A stretch of DNA of 64,000 bases, taken from the NCBI GenBank assembly GCA_963778165.1, contig CAVZTE010000001.1, forward strand, positions 186,001 to 250,000. Direction: 5' to 3'. A program made the translations under genes and the position numbers. Source of the DNA: Bog-756 sp963778165. Lineage in GTDB: Bacteria; Actinomycetota; Acidimicrobiia; Acidimicrobiales; RAAP-2. Under the pieces are notes generated by a model, which worked only from the letters and a program-made list of their open reading frames with translations, did no database searches and was not told where the DNA came from. Positions 47,260 through 57,530 of the stretch are shown one piece after another (position 1 is the stretch's first letter; each line of letters starts with the position of its first letter).

Positions 47260-48432
47260 TCAGGCAGGATTGATGGTGAGCTCGCGCCGGTAGACCCGGG
47301 CCGGGCCCAGGCCCACGATGGTCTCGGCCAACCGGTCGAAGACCCCGGCCACCTCGCCGGTGGGGTCGGCCACCACCACCGGCACCCCGTCGTCACCACC
47401 TTCTCGCAGCGCCGAGACCAGAGGCACCTGAGCCAACAGCGGCACCCCCAGCTCGCCGGCCAACTGCTCTCCCCCGCCGGACCCGAACAGCTCGTAGCGG
47501 TGGCCGTCGTCACCGGTGAACCAGCTCATGTTCTCGATGACCCCCCGCACGGTCAGCTTCAACTTGCGCGCGGCGTAGGCGGACCGCTGCGCCACCCGCT
47601 CGGCCGCCGGCTGGGGCGTGGTGACCACGTAGACCTCGGTTTTGGTGAGGTACTGGCCGAGCGAGAGGGTGACATCGCCGGTACCGGGAGGCATGTCGAT
47701 GAGCAGATAGTCGGGCTCGCCCCAGTAGGCGTCGACCAGGAACTGCTCCAGGGCCTTGTGCAGCATGGGCCCCCGCCAGATGACCGGGGTGTCGTCGGGG
47801 ACGAAGTACCCCATGGACAGGCAGCGGACCCCGTTGGCGGTGGGCGGCACCACCAGGTCGCCGATGATCAACGGGTCGGCCTTCACCCCGAGCATGCCGG
47901 GGACGGAGAACCCGTAGACGTCGGCGTCGAGGATCCCGACGTCGTGGCCCATGCGGGCCAGGGCCACGGCCAGGTTGACGGTGACCGAGGACTTGCCCAC
48001 CCCGCCCTTGCCCGACGAGATCCCGAGGATCCGGGTCTTCGAGCGCGGCAGCATGAACCGGTTGGGACGACCCTCCTCGTGGCCCAGCTGGCCGTCGTGG
48101 GCGTGGCCGTGGTCGTGGCCCTCGGGGGCGCCGCCTTCCACCGGCTCGCCCCGGAGCAGCATGCGCAGCCGGGCCCGGGACTCCTCGTCCATGACCACGG
48201 AGTCCGCGGTGACCTGGTCCACCCCGGGCAGGGCGCCCAGCGCCAGCCGGACCCGGTCCGACAATTCGTCCACCTGGGGGTAGTGGGCCACCGGGAGGGC
48301 GACCTCCACCGCCACCTTCTTGCGCTTGACCTGCACCGACCCCACCATGCCCAGCTCCCCCAGCGGACGGCGCAATTCGGGATCGATCACCGCGGCCACA
48401 GCTGCTGCGACCTGGGACTCGTCAATGGACAT
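47260..48432 (-). CDS. mrp: Mrp/NBP35-type Fe-S carrier ATPase
   Basis: A 390-residue P-loop ATPase that carries [4Fe-4S] clusters to apoproteins. It has an N-terminal MIP18/DUF59 domain (residues 1-90, IDPELRRPLGELGMV), a histidine-rich linker (GHDHGHAHDGQLGHEE), the P-loop SSGKGGVGKSSVTVNLA, DADVYGFSVPGMLG and DMPPGTGDVTLSLGQ. The His-rich linker could bind metal. Divergent from a SufR-like regulator 47 bases away, and near a cysteine desulfurase, so a local Fe-S assembly theme is clear. Intact. Confidence 0.95.
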   Translation of the reverse strand: MSIDESQVAAAVAAVIDPELRRPLGELGMVGSVQVKRKKVAVEVALPVAHYPQVDELSDRVRLALGALPGVDQVTADSVVMDEESRARLRMLLRGEPVEGGAPEGHDHGHAHDGQLGHEEGRPNRFMLPRSKTRILGISSGKGGVGKSSVTVNLAVALARMGHDVGILDADVYGFSVPGMLGVKADPLIIGDLVVPPTANGVRCLSMGYFVPDDTPVIWRGPMLHKALEQFLVDAYWGEPDYLLIDMPPGTGDVTLSLGQYLTKTEVYVVTTPQPAAERVAQRSAYAARKLKLTVRGVIENMSWFTGDDGHRYELFGSGGGEQLAGELGVPLLAQVPLVSALREGGDDGVPVVVADPTGEVAGVFDRLAETIVGLGPARVYRRELTINPA

Positions 48433-48466
48433 GCAGGATCTCCTCGGGGAATTTCGCCGTCACCGG

Positions 48467-48472
48467 TACACT
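48467..48472 (+). promoter_or_regulatory. Candidate -10 element giving a leaderless message
   Basis: TACACT lies seven bases before the GTG of the SufR-like gene. Transcription would start at or next to the start codon. No Shine-Dalgarno is present. The same TANNNT spacing recurs at many first genes in the window. Confidence 0.45.
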
Positions 48473-48479
48473 AGGGCTC

Positions 48480-49229
48480 GTGTCAGCGGACCCGGACAGC
48501 CTGATCGCCCTCCCTGCGTCCGAGGCGGACAGCCACTTCTCCGCCGCGGTCACCGCCGTCACCGCGGCCTTCGGCGATCCCACCCGGCGGGAGATCTACC
48601 TGTTCGTCCGCTCCAACCCCGGCACCACCTCCTCGGAGGTGGCCACCCGGTTCTCCCTCCACCCCAACGTGGCCCGGCACCATCTGGAGCGCCTGGCCAC
48701 CGGGGGCTATGTCGAGGTCACCATGGAGCGCTCGGCCGGAAACGGGGCGGGCCGGCCCTCCAAGCGGTTCCGGGCCATCGGCAACGACCCCACCCTCGAT
48801 CTGCTGACCCGGCGGGACGACCTGTTGGTCCTGTTGCTGCAGGAGGCCCTGCAGTTGCTGGGCCCGGTGGCCGCCGAAGGCATGGCCGAACGGGTGGGTG
48901 AGGAGTACGGCCGGACCCTGGCCGGGCAGATGTCGCCCGGCGACGGCCAGCGCTCGCTGCGCACCGCCATGCACGCCATCGCCGACACCCTGACCGCCCA
49001 CGGCTTCGCCGCCCACGCCGAGGACCACGGGTCGAGCACCGCGGTGGTGGCCGACAATTGCCCGTTCGGCAACGCCGCCTCGCAGTACCCGGTGCTGTGC
49101 GCCGTCGACCGGGGCATGGTCAAAGGACTGCTGGCCGGCCTGTGCGGCGAGGACGCCGACGGCACCGTGCCCGTGGTGCTGTCGTCCTCCCGTGCCCGTG
49201 GGGACGACGCCTGCGCCGCCGTGGTCTGA
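48480..49229 (+). CDS. SufR-like iron-sulfur HTH regulator
   Basis: A 249-residue ArsR/DeoR-type winged-helix protein. DPTRREIYLFVRSNPGTTSSEVATRFSLHPNVARHHLERLATGGYV is the DNA-binding domain. The C-terminus has four cysteines, C194, C207, C222 and C245 (spacing x12, x14, x22), as in SufR-type sensors that bind a cluster and repress Fe-S assembly genes; the spacing is close to, not identical with, cyanobacterial SufR. It lies directly upstream of cysteine desulfurase and divergent from mrp, so these are its likely targets. Confidence 0.85.
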   Translation: MSADPDSLIALPASEADSHFSAAVTAVTAAFGDPTRREIYLFVRSNPGTTSSEVATRFSLHPNVARHHLERLATGGYVEVTMERSAGNGAGRPSKRFRAIGNDPTLDLLTRRDDLLVLLLQEALQLLGPVAAEGMAERVGEEYGRTLAGQMSPGDGQRSLRTAMHAIADTLTAHGFAAHAEDHGSSTAVVADNCPFGNAASQYPVLCAVDRGMVKGLLAGLCGEDADGTVPVVLSSSRARGDDACAAVV

Positions 49230-49244
49230 CCGGCCAGCCGCTCC

Positions 49245-50401
49245 GTGGCCCGTCACTACCTCGACCACGCTTCGACCACCCCCATCCGTCCCGAGGCCCG
49301 GGCGGCCATGGACGCGTGGGACCGAGTCGGGGATCACCGCCGACCCCGGCCGTGTGCACACCGAGGGACGGATGGTCCGGGCGGCCCTGGAGGAGGCCCG
49401 GGAGCAGGTGGCAGCCCTCCTCCAGGTCCGGCCCCGCCAGGTGGTGTTCACCTCGGGGGGCACCGAGGCCGTCAACGCCGCGGTGTGGGGCGCCACCCGG
49501 ACCGACCCCGGGCCCGTGGCCTGTTCGGCGGTCGAGCACTCGGCGGTGCGGGACGCCTCGGCCCGCGTCGGGACCGGTGGTCCCCATCGAGGCCGACCAT
49601 GTCGGTCGCATCGAGCTCGGCCGCCGTCGAGGAAGCGATGGAGCAGATGCCGCCGGCTTCACGGACGGCTGCCGGCGCTGGTCCACTGCCAGTGGGCCAA
49701 CCACGAGGTCGGCACGGTGCAGCCGGTGGCCGAGGTCGTCGAGCACTGCCACCGGCTCGGGCGTGCCGGACCCATGTGGACGCGGCGGCCGCGGCCGGGC
49801 ACGTCCCCGTGGACCTGGCACGGCGTGGGCGCCGACCTGGTCTCGGTGTCCTCGCACAAGCTCGGGCGGGCCGGCCGGCATCGGGAGCCCTGATCGTCCG
49901 GCGGGGCCTGCGGCTGGAGCCGTTCGTAGTCGGTGGGGAGCAGGAGCGGGCCCGTCGGGCCGGATTGGAGAACGTGCTCGGCGCCATCGGCTTCGGTGCG
50001 GCCGGCGCCGCACCTGGCCGGCCCGGGGCACCCTGGCCGGGGAGCAGTCGGTGGCCCGAAGCCGGACCGACCGGCTGCGGCGATCAGCCCAGGCCACCGT
50101 GGGGGTCACCCCGTTCGGTGACCAGGACCGCCGGCTGCCCCACCTCGTGTGCCTGGGGGTCGACGGGGTCGAGGCCGAACCGGTGCTGCTGGGTCTGGAC
50201 CAGGCCGGTATTGCCGTCCACTCGGGATCGTCGTGCTCGTCGGAGACCCTGGAGCCCTCCCCGGTGCTCGAGGCCATGGGCGTGGATGGCGAGCGCTCCT
50301 TGCGGCTGTCGGTCGGGTGGTCCACCACCGACGCCGACATCGAGGCCTTCGGAGCGGCCTTCGGCCCGGTGGTGGAGGGACTGCGGGCGCTGCGGGGGTA
50401 G
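49245..50401 (+). CDS. Cysteine desulfurase, NifS/IscS type (at least five apparent frameshifts)
   Basis: The PLP enzyme that supplies sulfur for Fe-S clusters. All key segments are present, spread over three frames: YLDHASTTPIRPEARAAMDAW, FTSGGTEAVNAAVWGA, EHSAVRDASARV, HCQWANHEVGTVQPV (PLP contact), VSVSSHKLG (PLP lysine), GALIVRRGL, ERARRAGLENVLGAIGFG, and HSGSSCSSETLEPSPVLEAMG with the catalytic cysteine loop. Joins are needed near 49320, 49570, 49670, 49770, 49880 and 50010. Either the gene is decayed or this region has many sequence errors; the conserved residues favour the latter. GTG start 15 bases after the regulator. Confidence 0.85.
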
Positions 50402-50413
50402 GCGCTCCGGGCC

Positions 50414-51275
50414 CTAGCCCAGCGTCGGGCGGATCCGGTCCTCCAGGAAGGCGATGACGGCGTCGGAGAAGGCGTCGTTGCGGTCGCCGGCGATCATGTG
50501 GGCCGCTCCGTCCACCCCGACCACGGTGGCGTCGGGTATCTGGGCCAGGAGGTCGTCCACCCCCTCCTGGGTGACCACATCGCTGAGGAGCCCGTGGACC
50601 AGCAGGGTGGGCACGGTGATGTTGCTGGTGGCCACGTCGAGCAACCCGGCCAGGCGGTCGGGCACCACCTCGGTGCGGTCGAGGCCGATGAATCGGGGGT
50701 CCCAGTGCCAATACCAGCGGTCCCCCCGCTGGCGCAGCACCTTCTGCAGTCCGGCCGGATTGACCTTCCGGGTCCGTTGCGGGGTGTAGGCGGCGATGGC
50801 ATCGGCGGCGTCCTCCAAGGTGTCGAACCCGTCCACCCCCGACAGCATGAACGTCCTTGATCCGCTCGATGCCGGGGGCGTTGGTCTTCGGGGTGATGTC
50901 CACCAGCACCAGGCCGCAGGAGACGGTCCGGTCGCTGGTGCCCTCGGCCAGCATGGCCGACATCCCGCCCAACGACGCCCCCACCAGCACCGGCGGGCGG
51001 CCCAGCTGATCGACCACCGCCACGCAGTCGGCGCAGAAGGCGGTGAAGGAGTAGTCCCCGTTGGCCGCCCAGTCACTGTCGCCGTGGCCCCGCAGGTCGA
51101 TGGTCACCGTCCGCCAGCCTTGAGCGGCCACGGTGTCAGCGGTCGATCCCCAGGCGTGCCTGGTCTGGCCACCCCCGTGGAGGAAGAGCACCGGACAGGC
51201 GTCAGGGTCCCCCCGGACCTCCCCCACCAGGTGCAGGCCCTCGAAGCCCTCGAAGACCACCGGGGTTGCGTCCAT
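50414..51275 (-). CDS. Alpha/beta hydrolase (one apparent frameshift)
   Basis: A 285-residue serine hydrolase of the alpha/beta fold. LFLHGGGQTRHAWGS is the oxyanion loop, IDLRGHGDSDW follows, and VLVGASLGGMSAMLA is the nucleophile elbow. After a one-base slip at 50855-50856 it continues with FMLSGVDGFDTLEDAADAI, TLLVHGLLSDVV (acid) and DGAAHMIAGDRNDAF (His). Such proteins are often epoxide hydrolases, esterases or dehalogenases; the substrate cannot be told. Convergent with the cysteine desulfurase gene. GACGAT lies six bases before the ATG. Confidence 0.87.
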
Positions 51276-51369
51276 GGCCCCATCGTCACACACCTTGACC
51301 ACGGGGTATTCCTCCAGGCCATCAAGCGCTGGTTTGGGAGGTCCGATTCGGGTAGGGTCGGAGAGCGAT

Positions 51370-52173
51370 ATGCCAGCATGGACGTGGGCCGCTCATCACC
51401 GTTTACTGCTCTTCGGAGTGGGATTCGCCCTGATCATCGTCACCTTGGCCGCGGGGGTCTGGTTCTTCGTACTCCGAAACCCGGAGACCCCGGTCAACCT
51501 GCGCCAAGCCCTCCGCCTCTACCGCCAGGACCAGGCGGGCCAGCAGGCCGACCCCACGGCGGCGCTCCCTGCGGCCGGGGTCTACCGCTACCGGACCTCC
51601 GGTGGCGAGCAGCTCAGCTTCGGCGGCATCGCCCGGTCGTTCCCCGAGGCCACCGACATGATCGTGACCGACTCCAGCTCCAAGTGCGCCACCGACCGCT
51701 GGGAACCACTGGTCCAGCACATGGAAGGGATCGTTGAGTGCCCGCTCGGCAACGGGGCCTACAACATCACCACCTCCCTGTCGTATGAGGAGATCGCCGG
51801 CACCAAAACCACCGACACCATCCACTGCCCCACCGACACCTACCTGGTGCCCCCCAACGCCCACGCCGGCGAGCGGTGGAAGACCACCTGCCACTCGGCC
51901 AACCAGACCGTGGTGTTCACCGGTCAAGTGGTGGGGCCGGCCCGGGTGGACATCGGCGGGAAGACGGTGCAGGCCACCCATACCCGTCTGGTCCTGACCT
52001 TTTCGGGGGCCGAGTCGGGGAGCAACCCCAACGACTACTACGTCTCGCCGAACGGGCTGATCCTCAGCCAGAGTGAGACGGTGAACATGTCACAGAGCGC
52101 CGGGCCCCTCGGCTCGGTCCGCTACACGGAGCAGATGGCCGTGCACCTGGCCTCGGCCACTCCCATCCGCTGA
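51370..52173 (+). CDS. Membrane-anchored hypothetical protein
   Basis: A 267-residue protein with one N-terminal transmembrane helix (LLLFGVGFALIIVTLAAGVWFFVL, about residues 11-35) and a large extracytoplasmic domain. The domain contains four cysteines (KCATDRW, VECPLG, HCPTD, TTCHSA) that could form two disulfides. I do not recognise the family. ATG start; TAGGGT lies eleven bases upstream. It stands alone between the hydrolase and another hypothetical gene. Confidence 0.75.
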   Translation: MPAWTWAAHHRLLLFGVGFALIIVTLAAGVWFFVLRNPETPVNLRQALRLYRQDQAGQQADPTAALPAAGVYRYRTSGGEQLSFGGIARSFPEATDMIVTDSSSKCATDRWEPLVQHMEGIVECPLGNGAYNITTSLSYEEIAGTKTTDTIHCPTDTYLVPPNAHAGERWKTTCHSANQTVVFTGQVVGPARVDIGGKTVQATHTRLVLTFSGAESGSNPNDYYVSPNGLILSQSETVNMSQSAGPLGSVRYTEQMAVHLASATPIR

Positions 52174-52231
52174 GAAGGCCCAGCGGCCTCGGCGGCTGAA
52201 CTGGCCCCGGCAGCTGGATAGGGTTCGGCCC

Positions 52232-52864
52232 ATGACCGACTGGACGGCCATCGCCTCGTTCGCCACCGCGGTGGGAACCCTGGTGCTGGCGGTGGCCACG
52301 TTCTCGGCGGTGCGTTCGGCCAACCGGTCAGCCCGGATCGCCGAGGAAGGGCTGCTGACCAGCCTGCGCCCGCTGCTGGTGCAGACCCTGCCCGAGGATC
52401 CGGACCAGAAGCTGTTGTGGCGCGACCTGCACCGGGCCCGGCTGGGCGGGGGCGGGGCGGTCTTCGAGCAGGAGGACGGGGTCATCTACCTGGCCGCCGG
52501 GCTGCGGAACGCCGGAACGGGGATCGGCCTGCTGCACGGCTGGTATCCGTATCCGGAGCGGAACTTGGAGGACGGGCACGCCGATCCCGAGGAGTTCCGA
52601 CGCCTGACCATCGATCTCTACATCCCCGCCGGGGGCGTGGGCTACTTCGAAGCGGCCATGCGCGACGATGACGACCCCATGCTGGCTCCGATGATGGAGG
52701 CCCTTACCCAGCGGGAGCCGTACACCCTCGATCTCCTCTACGGCGATCAGCTGGGCCACCAGCGGGCCATCAGCAGGTTCACCGTCCTCCCCTCCGACCA
52801 TGACGACGCCTGGTACTGCCGGGTGGCCCGGCACTGGAACCTGAGCGGTCCCGCCCCGCGTTGA
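52232..52864 (+). CDS. Hypothetical protein with N-terminal membrane helix
   Basis: A 210-residue protein. It opens with a hydrophobic segment (ASFATAVGTLVLAVATFSAV) followed by a basic helix (RSANRSARIAEEGLL), an arrangement common in actinobacterial membrane-proximal proteins. The rest is a soluble, acidic domain. No family is recognised. ATG follows TAGGGT by seven bases. It ends 19 bases from the convergent acetyltransferase. Confidence 0.7.
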   Translation: MTDWTAIASFATAVGTLVLAVATFSAVRSANRSARIAEEGLLTSLRPLLVQTLPEDPDQKLLWRDLHRARLGGGGAVFEQEDGVIYLAAGLRNAGTGIGLLHGWYPYPERNLEDGHADPEEFRRLTIDLYIPAGGVGYFEAAMRDDDDPMLAPMMEALTQREPYTLDLLYGDQLGHQRAISRFTVLPSDHDDAWYCRVARHWNLSGPAPR

Positions 52865-52882
52865 ATGACCCGGCGACGGGCG

Positions 52883-53464
52883 TCAGCCGGCCCGGCGGAT
52901 GACCCGGGCCGGATTGCCCACGGCCACCACGTCGGCGGGCAGGTCCCGGGTCACCACGGCTCCCGCCCCCACCACGGTGTTCTCACCGATTGTCACCCCG
53001 GGCAGCACGATGACTCCCCCACCGAGCCACACGTTGTCGGCCACCACCACCGGGTGGGCCCCTTCCCACTTGGACCGACGGAGGTCGGCATCGAGCGGGT
53101 GGGTGGCGGTGAGCAGCTGGACGTTGGGCCCGATCTGGACGTCGCTCCCGATGGTGATGGTCCCGGGGTCCAGGGCCACCAGCCCGAAGTTGACGAAGGT
53201 CCGGGCCCCGATGGAGATCTGGGAGCCGTAGTCACAGAGGAACGGCGGCCGCACACAGCTGTCCGGCCCGAAGGCCGCCAGCAGCTCGACCAGCAGGTCG
53301 GTGCGGTCGGTCCCGTCGGCCGGGGTGCGGTTGTACCGCTCGAGGAGGCCCATGGCCCGGTGGTGGGCCGCCACGATCTGGGGGTCGTCGGCCCGGTACA
53401 GGTCGCCGGCCACCATCCGCTCCCACTGAGACCGGCCGTCGTCGCCCACGCCGGGGTCGTTCAC
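52883..53464 (-). CDS. Maltose-O-acetyltransferase-type sugar acetyltransferase
   Basis: A 193-residue left-handed beta-helix acetyltransferase of the Maa/NodL/LacA group. WERMVAGDLYRADDPQIVAAHHRAMGLLERYN is the N-terminal Mac domain; hexapeptide repeats run from CDYGSQISIGARTFVNFG to VVGAGAVVTRDLPADVVAVGNPARVI. The catalytic His lies in ATHPLDADLR. GTG at 53464 is chosen to give the family length. The open frame extends upstream into the ccmI region only because that gene appears frameshifted. Its place after the ccm operon may be accidental. Confidence 0.87.
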   Translation of the reverse strand: MNDPGVGDDGRSQWERMVAGDLYRADDPQIVAAHHRAMGLLERYNRTPADGTDRTDLLVELLAAFGPDSCVRPPFLCDYGSQISIGARTFVNFGLVALDPGTITIGSDVQIGPNVQLLTATHPLDADLRRSKWEGAHPVVVADNVWLGGGVIVLPGVTIGENTVVGAGAVVTRDLPADVVAVGNPARVIRRAG

Positions 53465-53466
53465 AC

Positions 53467-54804
53467 TCAGCCGGCCAGCCCGGTGGGCAGCGGGCACCCC
53501 GGCCTTCTGGTAGGCCTCACGCAACTCGGGGTCCGCCTGTTTGACCAGATCGGCGGGCGGGCCGTCCGCCAGGAACTGCTGGTACTGGGCCACCGCTCCG
53601 GCGGCGTTGCCGTCCTCCTGCAACAGCACCGTCCCGAGGTACAGGCGGACGGCGTAGTCCTTGGGATCGAGCTGCACGGCCCGGTTGAGCTTGGCCCGGC
53701 CCTCCTGGATCAAGCGTGGCGTTGGTGCCCTGGCTCGGCCGGCCTCGAACTCCAGCCAGCCCAGCTGGGCCAGGGCCACCTCGTTGTCGGGGCTGCTTGG
53801 TCAGCACCGACTGGTAGAGCTGGGCGGCCGGGTCAGCTGGCCCTGGTTCACGTCGGTGGCCGCCTGGGCCAAGTTCTCTTCGATCTGCTGCTGCGGGGTT
53901 TCGGCGAAGCTCCCGGTGACCGACTGGCCCGGCTGCCGGTCGGTGGCGAACAGGGAGACGGCCAGCACCAGTGCGGCCCCGAAGGCCACCACCGCGCCGG
54001 CCAGGAACCACCAGCTCCGCCGGCGCCGCTTGGGCGACCGCGCCGGCCGGGCGGAGACCGGCTCCTCCGGCTCGACCGGCGGCTCGGGTCCTCGGCCACC
54101 AGTACGTGGCCGGACGTCGGGCGGCCGAGGTCGCCATCCGTGGCCACCGTCGGTCCGGCCGGACTCGGCTTGCCGCCATCAGCCGCCACGGCCCCGGCCC
54201 CGGTCCGTCCCTCGTCCAGCGAGGCCAACCGGACCATGTCCCGGTGCCGGAGGGCCAGATAGTCGTCGTCGGAGAGATCGCCGGCCAGGTACTCGGCATC
54301 AGCGTCGGCCAGTGACTGGGTCAAGAAGCGCCGGCGCTCGGCGACCTCCTCGGTGGTCAGTGCCGGTCCCTCTCCCGCGTCGGCCAGGCCGGAGCCGGTG
54401 GTGTCCCGACGGCGGACCAGCACCGTGACCAGCAGGGCCAGGGCGGCCACCCCCCGAGGAGGGGGAGCAGCCACACCAGCAGGGACCAGCCGCTGGCCGG
54501 AGGGTCGAGCGACGATGGAGGGCCCGTACCGGGCCGACCAGGAAGTCCACGATCTGCTGGTTGGTCTTGCCCGCGGCGATCATGCTGGGTCACCGTGGCC
54601 CGCACCGTGACCGCCGTGGAGGCGCTGGACTCGGCCACCGAGAGGTCCTCGCAGCTGGGACAGCGCAGCGACGACTCGATGGACTGGGCCCGCTGGGCCT
54701 GGGCGGTGGGCGGAGCCGAGGACAGCACGCCGCTGCCGATGACCAGCGCCACCACCAGCACCGCGGCCAGCAGCGGTCCAGAGGGGGAAGCGACGGCGGG
54801 TCAC
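53467..54804 (-). CDS. ccmH: CcmH-CcmI type cytochrome c maturation protein (multiple apparent frameshifts)
   Basis: The N-terminal CcmH part has a signal-like helix (LVVALVIGSGVLS), the heme-thiolation motif LRCPSCEDLSVAES and the helix LVWLLPLLGG. It appears to run on, with no start codon between, into a CcmI-like part: RRRFLTQSLADADAEYLAGDLSDDDYLALRHRD, a second helix (VAFGAALVLAVSLFA) and TPR-like repeats (NRAVQLDPKDYAVRLYLGTVLLQE). This resembles the fused E. coli CcmH. GTG at 54804 overlaps the ccmG stop. At least five one-base slips are needed, so boundaries are approximate; the stop near 53467 is inferred. Confidence 0.75.
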
Positions 54805-55377
54805 GCGTGCTCGGCCCGGGCCTTGGCGATGACCTGGTCGAGCTCGGCCGCGGTCACCTCGGAGACGATGGAGGCCACCACCCGGCCGTCGGGAGCGATG
54901 ACGAAGGTGGACGGGAGCTGGCGGACGCCGAAGTCGAGGGCGATGGATGCCCCCGGGTCGGCCATGGTGGGCCAGGTCACCCCGAGCTGGGACTGGGAGG
55001 CCCGGGCGTCGCGAGGCGCTGTCACTGAACATGACGCTCAACATGGTGGCGTCACCGGTCCGTTGGTGCTGGAACTGGAACGCGACCAGTTCGGGTCCCT
55101 CGTTCTGGCACTGCTCGCACCAGCTGGCGAAGAAGCTGACGCACCACGAACTTCCCCGGCAGGTCGGGGCAGCGAGTAGCGGGTGCCGGCCAGGGTCTCG
55201 CCCGCTGACCGGCGGGGCCACCTTGCCGACCACCGGGTTCTGGACCTCGTCCACCGAGGCCGGCGGCCGGGTGGCCAGCACGGCGATCAGCCCGGCCGCA
55301 ATGACCAGCACCGTCACGGCCACCCACCGGGCGGTGTGGCGGGCCGGCGGCGGCGATCCGTCGTCGGCGGTGGTCAT
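54801..55377 (-). CDS. ccmG: CcmG/DsbE/TlpA-type thioredoxin (several apparent frameshifts)
   Basis: A membrane-anchored thioredoxin that reduces apocytochrome c or CcmH. After a helix (WVAVTVLVIAAGLIAVLA) come NPVVGKVAPPV, FFASWCEQCQNEGPELVAF with the CxxC pair, and in other frames SQSQLGVTWPTMADPG and LPSTFVIAPDGRVVASIVSEVT, the usual cis-Pro region. Joins are needed around 55155-55195 and 55020. AGGAG lies eight bases before the ATG. Between ccmF and ccmH as in System I operons. Confidence 0.85.
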
Positions 55378-55416
55378 GACGGGTCTCCTGCCCCCACCGG
55401 TTGGGGGACGATGGTC

Positions 55417-57487
55417 TCATCGGGGTCCGCGCTCCGGCGCCGGGTGGCCGGGCGCCACCGGTGCCCTACCGTGGCGAGGGAGTGGAGGGGCCGACTCCAC
55501 CACCGGCGCAGAGATGGGATCGGTGGGCCGGCGACGCCGCCGCCCCGGGATGGCCGAGAGCACCGAACCGAATCCCACCAGGCCGGCGCCGATCCACAGC
55601 CACATGACCAGCGGTTGCTCGACCGCCCCGAAGGTCCAGCTGCTTCCGCTGCTCGGGATGCTGTCGATGGTCAGGTAGAGGTCGTCGCGCCAACTGGAGT
55701 CGATGGCCGGGGTGCCGACCGCCTGGGTCCCACTGCCGAACTGGCTGATGGCCGGGTAGAACATGCCCCGGCCGTCGACCCGCAGCACCGCTTCGAAGGC
55801 CGAGTGGGAGGGGGTGGTGACCTGGCGGGTGTCGACGAAGTCGACGGTGTGCCCGGCGAACGCCGCGGCGTGGCCCGGCGACAGTCGCAACTCCCCCCGG
55901 TGGAGGAAGGAGGTGGCGGCGGCCAACCCGACGGCGATCACCACCACCCCGATGTGCACCACCATGCCCCCGTTGGCCCGGCCGACGAAGCCCCGCCACC
56001 CGGCGGCCACCGACCGGGCCGGGGCGGCCCCGGCCGATCTGGAGGTCCGGTAGGCGCCCCGGACCGAGAGGAACAGGGCCCGTCCGGCCGAGGCCGCGGC
56101 GAATGCGCCCAGGCCGAAGGCCAGCAGCGGCTCGACCCCGTGCATGCCGGCCAGCACGCAGACCACCACCGTGACCACACCGATGGCCGCGGGGATGGCC
56201 AGGCGGCCGCGCATCACCTCGACCGAGGTCTTGCGCCACGGGAGGGCCGGGGCCACGGCCATCAGGAACAGCAGGGCCAGCCCCACCGGGATGAAGAACC
56301 GGTTGAAGTACGGGAGCGCCGACCGCCACCGACGAGCTGGGGTTGAGCGCCTCGTAGAGCAGGGGGAAGACCGTGCCCAACAGGACGATGAAGGCGAAGC
56401 CCACGAAGAGGACGTTGTTGGCCAGGAAGGCCCCCTCCCGACTGATGGGCGAGTCGATCCCTCCTGAGGAGTGGAGCCGGTCGCCCCGCCAGGCGATGAG
56501 GCCCACCCCGCTCACCACCACCAACCCGAAGAAGCCCAACAACAGCGGCCCGATGGTGGAGTCGGAGAACGAGTGGACCGACTGCACCACTCCGGAACGG
56601 GTGAGGAAGGTGCCCAGGATGGTCAGGCTGAACGCCGCCACCACCAGCGAGAGGTTCCAGATGCGCAGGAGGCCGCGTCGCTGCTGGACCATCACCGAGT
56701 GGAGGTAGGCCGTGCCCACCAACCACGGCAGCAGGGCGGCGTTCTCCACCGGGTCCCAGCCCCAGAAGCCCCCCCACCCCAGGACCTCGTACGACCACCA
56801 GGCCCCGAGCAGGATGCCCATGGTCAAGAAGGCCCAGGCGAACAGGGTCCAGCGGCGGGTCTCGCCCTGCCAGTCGTCGTCCAGGCGGCCGGTGATCAGT
56901 GAGGCCACGGCGAAGGCGAAGGGCAGGGTGAACCCCACCAGGCCCAGGTAGAGCATGGGCGGGTGGATGAGGACCAACGGGTTGTTCTGGAGCAGGGAGT
57001 TGGGGCCGGGCCCGTTGGCGGGGATGGCGCCCACCACATGTTGGAAGGGGTCCGACGGCCCGAGCATCAGGCCGAAGAAGAACGCCGCCACCACGTAGAC
57101 CACCAGGGTGGCCCAGGCGATGAGGTCCTCGTCCGCTCGTTTTCGGAAGCGCCACACCATGGCGGTGGCGTAGCCGCCGAGCACCAGGCCCCATAGCAGG
57201 ATCGATCCGGCCAGCGCCGACCACAACCCGGTGATGGAGTACAGCACCGGGGTCTCCCGGCTGTTGTTCTGCGCCACGTAGGCCAGCGAGAAGTCGTGGG
57301 TGACGAGGGCGTGCTCCATGGCCGCCAGGCCGATGAGGCCCCCGACCAGGATCAGCGGGGCGTAGACCAGGCCACTCCGCTTCAGGGAGGAGCGGCCCCG
57401 GGCCAGGCCCACGGCCAGCACGATGATCCCGACCACGGCAGCCACGAACCCGAGGAGTACGCCGGTGTGGCCGAGGGCTCCGTTCAC
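55417..57487 (-). CDS. ccmF: Cytochrome c heme lyase subunit CcmF (one apparent frameshift)
   Basis: About 690 residues with many membrane helices. The tryptophan-rich WWD domain reads SYEVLGWGGFWGWDPVENAALLPWL, and the flanking HHPPML-like IHPPMLYLGLVGF and HSVMV histidines are heme-ligand candidates. The second half, from ALLFLMAVAPALPWRKTS, is in another frame; removing one base from the GGG run 56312-56314 restores VAVGAPYFNRFF. It ligates heme to apocytochrome c outside the membrane with CcmH/I. GTG start 43 bases after ccmE. Confidence 0.93.
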
Positions 57488-57530
57488 TGGTGGAGACCGG
57501 TGATGGGGCGCCAGCCGGGCCGTACACCAG

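Noticed and set aside
49245..50401. Cysteine desulfurase as a genuine pseudogene
   Set aside because: All catalytic residues are kept between at least five frame breaks, and neighbouring unrelated genes show the same kind of break, so sequence error is the simpler reading.
52883..53779. TPR-acetyltransferase fusion protein
   Set aside because: The acetyltransferase alone has the family length and a GTG start; the upstream TPR part is the end of the ccmI region, joined only because a stop is lost by a likely one-base error.
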